DNA of 64,000 nucleotides from JAXHMM01 sp964528445 (GTDB taxonomy: Bacteria; Bacteroidota; Rhodothermia; Balneolales; Balneolaceae), in assembly GCA_964528445.1 (NCBI GenBank), contig CAZGSL010000002.1, positions 1 through 64,000 of the forward strand. The letters are read 5' to 3'. Within the stretch, counting starts at the first letter, position 1; each line of letters opens with the position of its first letter. The notes beneath the pieces were generated by a model. The model was not told the origin of the DNA. It ran no database searches and worked only from the letters and a program-made list of their open reading frames with translations. Positions 60,513 through 64,000 of this stretch are shown here, in pieces. The position numbers were made by a program, and so were the translations under genes.

Positions 60513-61373
60513 CTACTCCTCCCTGCTCAATTCGAACAGTTTCTTCTTTTCCGCTTTCGTCAGTCCGTCGTAACCCTCACGGGAGATCTTTTCCAGTATT
60601 TCGTCCAGTTCTGTTGCTTCCTCTTCTTCCACAATTTCAACGTCGCTTACCGAATAGAGATTGCTGTTTCGGGCTCCTTCCGAGCGACCGCCGTAGAGCG
60701 ACTGAAGGCGGTGCCAAAACCGTTCAAAGGGGGCCATGGCCGCGTCAAGGCGGAGGCCCTGCTGCTGCCATCGCATCAGCAGGTACCCTACCCCCGCGCC
60801 GCCCAGGTGCACGGCCTGGGCCACGTTGTCGTCACCATTCAACAGCAGGATATTCAGCGCAATCATTCCAGCCACGAGGTAACGGGCCTGGATCGGCGGC
60901 AGCAGGATCAGCATGATGGGGGCCGTCGGAAACAGCATCGCGAACGCGACCATGACTCCGAAAACCGCCCCGGACGCGCCAATCACATAGGCGATGCCGA
61001 AAAGCTGGGCCAGCAGCACGTCCAGCAGCGCCCCGCCGATGCCGGAACCCAGAAACAGGACCGTAAAGGTCCGGGGGCCCAGGGTCTCTTCCACCGCACG
61101 CCCCATCCACCAGAGCCAGAGCATGTTGAACAGCAGGTGAAACCCGCTGGCGTGCAGGAACATGTAGGTTACCATCCTCCACGGCTGCAGCAGCGCCGTC
61201 TGCCACTCGGGATAGAAAGCGAAAACGTCAACCAACAGCCGGTTAAGCGTCTCTCCCCCAAGCGCCTGCAGCAGAAATACCGCCACGTTGATGGTAATCA
61301 GGACGCGAATGGCCAAGGGCATGTTGAAATACCCCCGCTTCAGTGCGTCGCCGAAGGATTCATTTTGATGCAT
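60513..61373 (-). CDS. Rhomboid intramembrane serine protease with C-terminal tail
   Basis: The product is 286 residues. Six membrane helices occupy about 20-205, with HASGFHLLFNMLWLW (oxyanion and HxxxN region), catalytic Ser in IGASGAVFGVM and catalytic His in AVHLGGAGVGYLL. A soluble tail follows, ending in LDEILEKISREGYDGLTKAE, a short conserved motif seen after many Bacteroidota rhomboids (DUF6576-like). It cleaves membrane helices of unknown substrates. It is adjacent to a second, tail-less rhomboid. Confidence 0.92.
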   Translation of the reverse strand: MHQNESFGDALKRGYFNMPLAIRVLITINVAVFLLQALGGETLNRLLVDVFAFYPEWQTALLQPWRMVTYMFLHASGFHLLFNMLWLWWMGRAVEETLGPRTFTVLFLGSGIGGALLDVLLAQLFGIAYVIGASGAVFGVMVAFAMLFPTAPIMLILLPPIQARYLVAGMIALNILLLNGDDNVAQAVHLGGAGVGYLLMRWQQQGLRLDAAMAPFERFWHRLQSLYGGRSEGARNSNLYSVSDVEIVEEEEATELDEILEKISREGYDGLTKAEKKKLFELSREE

Positions 61374-61489
61374 ATCGGGTCGCTGGAATTACCGGATTGA
61401 ACACCCAAAAACCGTTTACAATTTCACGGGTGGAAGATACAAAATCAACGGACTACTCGCACCTGGATAGGGGGCGGAGAGGAAGCAGG

Positions 61490-62119
61490 TCAGTAGTAAC
61501 TCTCCTCGCCCTTCAGTCCCCAGTAACGAATAAGGAGGTACCCGAACAGCATCCCCCCCAGGTGGGCGAAGTGGGCAATGCCGGAGTTGGCCCGCATCAC
61601 CCCGCTCACCAGCTCGATCACCCCGAAAATCGCGACAAAGTACTTCGCTTTCATCGGTATGGGAGGAAAAATCAGCATGATCTGGCGGTTCGGAAACATC
61701 ATCCCGAAGGCCAGAAGGATCCCGTAGACCGCGCCCGAAGCGCCCACGGTGGGCGCACCGCCTCCGCCGATGGCCATGTGGGTGACGGCGGCCCCGATTC
61801 CGGTAAGGAAATAGTAGACGGTAAATCTCCTGGTGCCCCAGAAGTGCTCGATGGACTGCCCGAACATCCACAGCGCGAAAAGATTGAAGATGATATGCCC
61901 CATACTGCCGTGCAGGAACATATAGGAGACCAGCTGCCAAATTTCGAACCGGCCCGATTCGAACGGCCAGAGCGCACCGAAATAGAACAGGTAGTCGCTG
62001 ACCATGGGCGTATTGAGGCCCACAAACACCAGCACGTTGATAATCAGCAGGTGCTTTACCGCGGGGGGAAATACAGAGAACTGGGTGTTGGGACTGTAGT
62101 TATCAGCTTGGTAATTCAA
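61490..62119 (-). CDS. Rhomboid intramembrane serine protease (short)
   Basis: The product is 209 residues from TTG 62119. Six membrane helices are preceded by a short cytoplasmic segment. Active-site motifs are complete: HGSMGHIIFNLFALWMFG, Ser in VGASGAVYGIL and His in HFAHLGGMLFGYLL. It ends right after the last helix (GEESYY), so it lacks the tail of its neighbour. The two proteins probably arose by old duplication and may have different substrates. Confidence 0.92.
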   Translation of the reverse strand: MNYQADNYSPNTQFSVFPPAVKHLLIINVLVFVGLNTPMVSDYLFYFGALWPFESGRFEIWQLVSYMFLHGSMGHIIFNLFALWMFGQSIEHFWGTRRFTVYYFLTGIGAAVTHMAIGGGGAPTVGASGAVYGILLAFGMMFPNRQIMLIFPPIPMKAKYFVAIFGVIELVSGVMRANSGIAHFAHLGGMLFGYLLIRYWGLKGEESYY

Positions 62120-62314
62120 TGATCCGCATGTGGGTTAAAATTCGAGGAGTGCCGCGCCGGCGGTTTTGGTGTACACGGGAGCGACCCCGAAAGTTACAGG
62201 GGGTTGTCCGCCGCGCCGGAAGTGCCCCGAAAATACGGGATTTATTCCGGCATTCCGAAACCAGAGGGCGGGCAGCCGGTCTATCCCGGAACGCCCCGGC
62301 ATGCCCCGTTCCCA

Positions 62315-62364
62315 TAAAAAAATGTCCGCCGCATTCCCGGGCAAAACCGGGAAAGGACGGACAT
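62315..62364 (-). terminator. Intrinsic terminator after the MacB-type ATPase gene
   Basis: On the minus strand CGGACAT-complement stems (62364-62358 with 62328-62322) enclose a second stem (62353-62347 with 62340-62333), followed by a run of seven T (62322-62316). It lies about 30 bases after the ATPase stop. The remaining 195 bases of this gap up to the rhomboid gene show nothing else. Confidence 0.75.
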
Positions 62365-62393
62365 TCCGGCCTGGTATAAGCCGAGGGATGAAT

Positions 62394-63131
62394 TCAGGCG
62401 GAGGCGGCCGGAATACTTAGCTCCGCATTTGCCAGTTTGGGATTTTCAATCTTTTTGTCCACTTCCATAACGCCGTCCCTGAGCCGGATCATGCGCCGGG
62501 CATGCTCCGCGATTTCGTCTTCGTGGGTCACCACCAAAATGGTATGTCCCATCCGGTAGAGCTCCTCGAACAGCATCATGATCTCCTCTCCCGTCGTGGT
62601 ATCCAGGTTGCCCGTGGGCTCGTCGGCCAGCAGAATGGAGGGATTGTTGACCAGCGCCCGGGCAATCGCCACCCGCTGGCGCTGTCCCCCGCTAAGCTCG
62701 TTGGGTTTGTGGTCCATACGGTCGCCCAGCCCCACCTTGTGGAGCGTCTCCGAGGCCCGCTTTTTGCGCTCCGAACTTTTGAGGCCCGAATAGATCAGGG
62801 GAAGCTCAACGTTGGCCGTACAGTCGGTGCGGGGAAGCAGGTTAAAAGTCTGAAAAACGAACCCGATCTCCCGGTTTCGCACCTCGGCCAGCTCGGCATC
62901 CTCCAGCTGGCTCACGTCTTGCCCGTTGAGAATGTAGGTGCCGGAGGTGGGCGTATCCAGGCAGCCGATCATGTTCATCAGCGTGGATTTGCCCGAACCG
63001 GACGGTCCCATGATGGCAATGTACTCGTTCTCCATGACGTCGAAGGAAATGCCGTTCAGCGCGCGCACTTCCGTACCGCCCATCATGTAAATTCGTTTGA
63101 GGTCCTGCAGTTGAATAATTGGTTTGGACAT
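62394..63131 (-). CDS. ABC transporter ATPase, MacB/LolD type
   Basis: The product is 245 residues. Walker A is MGPSGSGKST (41-50), the Q-loop FVFQTFNLLP, signature NELSGGQRQRVAIARAL and Walker B PSILLADEPTGNLDT, with H-loop VVTHEDEIAEHARR. LADEPTGNLD and the size place it with MacB/LolD/FtsE-type ATPases for extracytoplasmic MacB-fold permeases. It lies 7 bases after the adaptor gene on its left, so adaptor and ATPase are one unit; the permease must be elsewhere, since the stop is followed by a terminator. Confidence 0.94.
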   Translation of the reverse strand: MSKPIIQLQDLKRIYMMGGTEVRALNGISFDVMENEYIAIMGPSGSGKSTLMNMIGCLDTPTSGTYILNGQDVSQLEDAELAEVRNREIGFVFQTFNLLPRTDCTANVELPLIYSGLKSSERKKRASETLHKVGLGDRMDHKPNELSGGQRQRVAIARALVNNPSILLADEPTGNLDTTTGEEIMMLFEELYRMGHTILVVTHEDEIAEHARRMIRLRDGVMEVDKKIENPKLANAELSIPAASA

Positions 63132-63138
63132 AGAGTGT

Positions 63139-64000
63139 CTAGGGGTTACTTGACGCTACGGTTAGAAAATTGCTGTTGTTCACGGAGACCTTGTCCCCGT
63201 CCTCCAGTTCCTGGGAGAGTATGCGATAGCTTCCGATCACGATCTGCTCGCCCTCCTCCACGCCCGAAAGCAGCTGAATATGCGTATTGTCGCTGATTCC
63301 GGTTTCAACCTCTCTCCGTGCCACGATGTTATCATTGACCACGAAGACCACTTTCCGCAGCTCCTCCCCAGGTTCGGCCGGATCGCCCCCCTCTGTCGTA
63401 ACGGAATCGGGGGTGCTTTGATTGTCTCCGGAGAAATTACGAACCGTAACCGCCTGGATCGGGACGGCTGTCACATGATAAACCGTATTCGCCTCCACAT
63501 CCACCGTCGCCGACATGCCGGGCTTGAAATCGGGTGACGGCTCCCCTTCCGGTACCTCCGGAGACTGCCGGCGGGCGAAATCCGTTCCGCCCGTCCTGTC
63601 CAGGTTGTGCGGGGTGGTCACGCGGACCTTCACCTCGTAGTTGGTAACCTGTTCCGCCGTTCCCGTACCGGAAACTTCGGCCGAGTTGGCAATTTCCGTC
63701 ACCATCCCCCTGAACACCCTCTCCGGGTAGGCGTCCAGCTCGATATTGGCCGTATCGCCCACCGTCACATTCACAATGTCGTTCTCGTTGACCTGGACGA
63801 GGACCTCCATCTGGTCCATTTTCGCGATCCGCATCAGTTCGGTCCCGATCGACTGGGTATTGCCCAGTACCCGCTCGCCCACTTCCACCGCCAGGTGGCT
63901 TATGGTGCCTTCGCGCGGGGAGCGGATGATGGTTTTCTGCAGCTCCTCCCGCGCCTGTTCCAGTTGCGCCTCAATACTCTGGACCTGGTATTCGGACGCC
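63139..64000 (-). CDS. MacA-type membrane-fusion protein, C-terminal part (cut by window edge)
   Basis: The last 286 residues of an adaptor are visible; the N-terminus lies beyond the right edge. It begins in the coiled-coil hairpin (VQSIEAQLEQAREELQKTII), then RSPREGTISHLAVEVGE, the second lipoyl half, a beta-barrel (DTANIELDAYPERVFRGMVT), and a membrane-proximal domain with a polar insert (about GDNQSTPDSVTTEGGDPAEP). It should connect an ABC-type MacB pump to an outer-membrane channel. Its partner ATPase follows after 7 bases. Confidence 0.88.
   Translation of the reverse strand, partial: ASEYQVQSIEAQLEQAREELQKTIIRSPREGTISHLAVEVGERVLGNTQSIGTELMRIAKMDQMEVLVQVNENDIVNVTVGDTANIELDAYPERVFRGMVTEIANSAEVSGTGTAEQVTNYEVKVRVTTPHNLDRTGGTDFARRQSPEVPEGEPSPDFKPGMSATVDVEANTVYHVTAVPIQAVTVRNFSGDNQSTPDSVTTEGGDPAEPGEELRKVVFVVNDNIVARREVETGISDNTHIQLLSGVEEGEQIVIGSYRILSQELEDGDKVSVNNSNFLTVASSNP

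Overview
The window is a gene-dense, GC-rich chromosomal segment with no rRNA, tRNA, CRISPR array, insertion sequence or prophage that I could find. Several things point to the Bacteroidota/Rhodothermota/Balneolota (FCB) part of the tree. Upstream of many genes there is a TTTG or TTG element about 20 nt before a TAnnTTTG-like box (clearest before bL31, bioB and pgk). The order miaB, sigma-54 activator, lptE is one I associate with Bacteroidota. Short HPF next to HprK, outer-membrane lipoproteins with SbsA-type Ig domains, a TonB-receptor-like barrel, and frequent GTG/TTG starts also fit. Lineage assignment is inference; no marker gene was aligned.

Layout, left. 1-212 is the N-terminus of a fused isobutyryl-CoA mutase (IcmF) running off the left edge. 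Then come an Ig-like lipoprotein, an LpoB-like lipoprotein, and a divergent pair of carotenoid-modifying enzymes (CrtC-like 1,2-hydratase and a GT2 glycosyltransferase). The glycosyltransferase is followed on the same strand by xerC, hpf and hprK, then an M23 peptidase. A long leftward block follows (8.6-19.4 kb): TrmH methyltransferase, an orphan OmpR-type regulator, bioB tightly coupled to an alpha/beta hydrolase, two half-ABC exporters separated by RNase Z, an FAD oxidoreductase and an AtuA-family protein.

Middle. 19.5-24.7 kb is a rightward operon of a CrtI/PYROXD2-like oxidoreductase, a group II amino-acid decarboxylase and a membrane-anchored M28 peptidase. Next are small conserved genes (DUF971, CoA-binding protein, FKBP isomerase, PlsC-type acyltransferase), pgk, cysteine desulfurase, acyl-CoA synthetase, a Fur-family regulator, ftsX, and cinA overlapping a TonB-receptor-like barrel. 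Then pgsA-pgpA, pyrE, miaB, a sigma-54 activator without receiver domain, lptE, a TPR-like protein, an MBL hydrolase and bL31.

Right. A leftward five-gene run (44.6-49.6 kb) joins a TPR lipid/secreted-type protein, a thioredoxin-fold protein that has lost both redox cysteines, pabC, pabB and a magnesium-chelatase/MoxR-like ATPase. A second leftward operon (49.8-58.9 kb) carries two different RND pumps, one adaptor, a beta-propeller protein and a lipoprotein. ispG, two rhomboid proteases and a MacAB-type adaptor plus ATPase (the adaptor cut by the right edge) finish the window.

The most notable points are: the two half-ABC exporters carry complementary degenerate motifs, so they should form one heterodimer although RNase Z lies between them; that RNase Z has an altered metal motif and a long basic tail; the dual-RND operon includes a beta-propeller subunit; and a hydrolase coupled to bioB is a candidate pimeloyl-ester esterase. 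No stretch over 300 bases lacks a gene. I do not see an obviously new defence or mobile system here.
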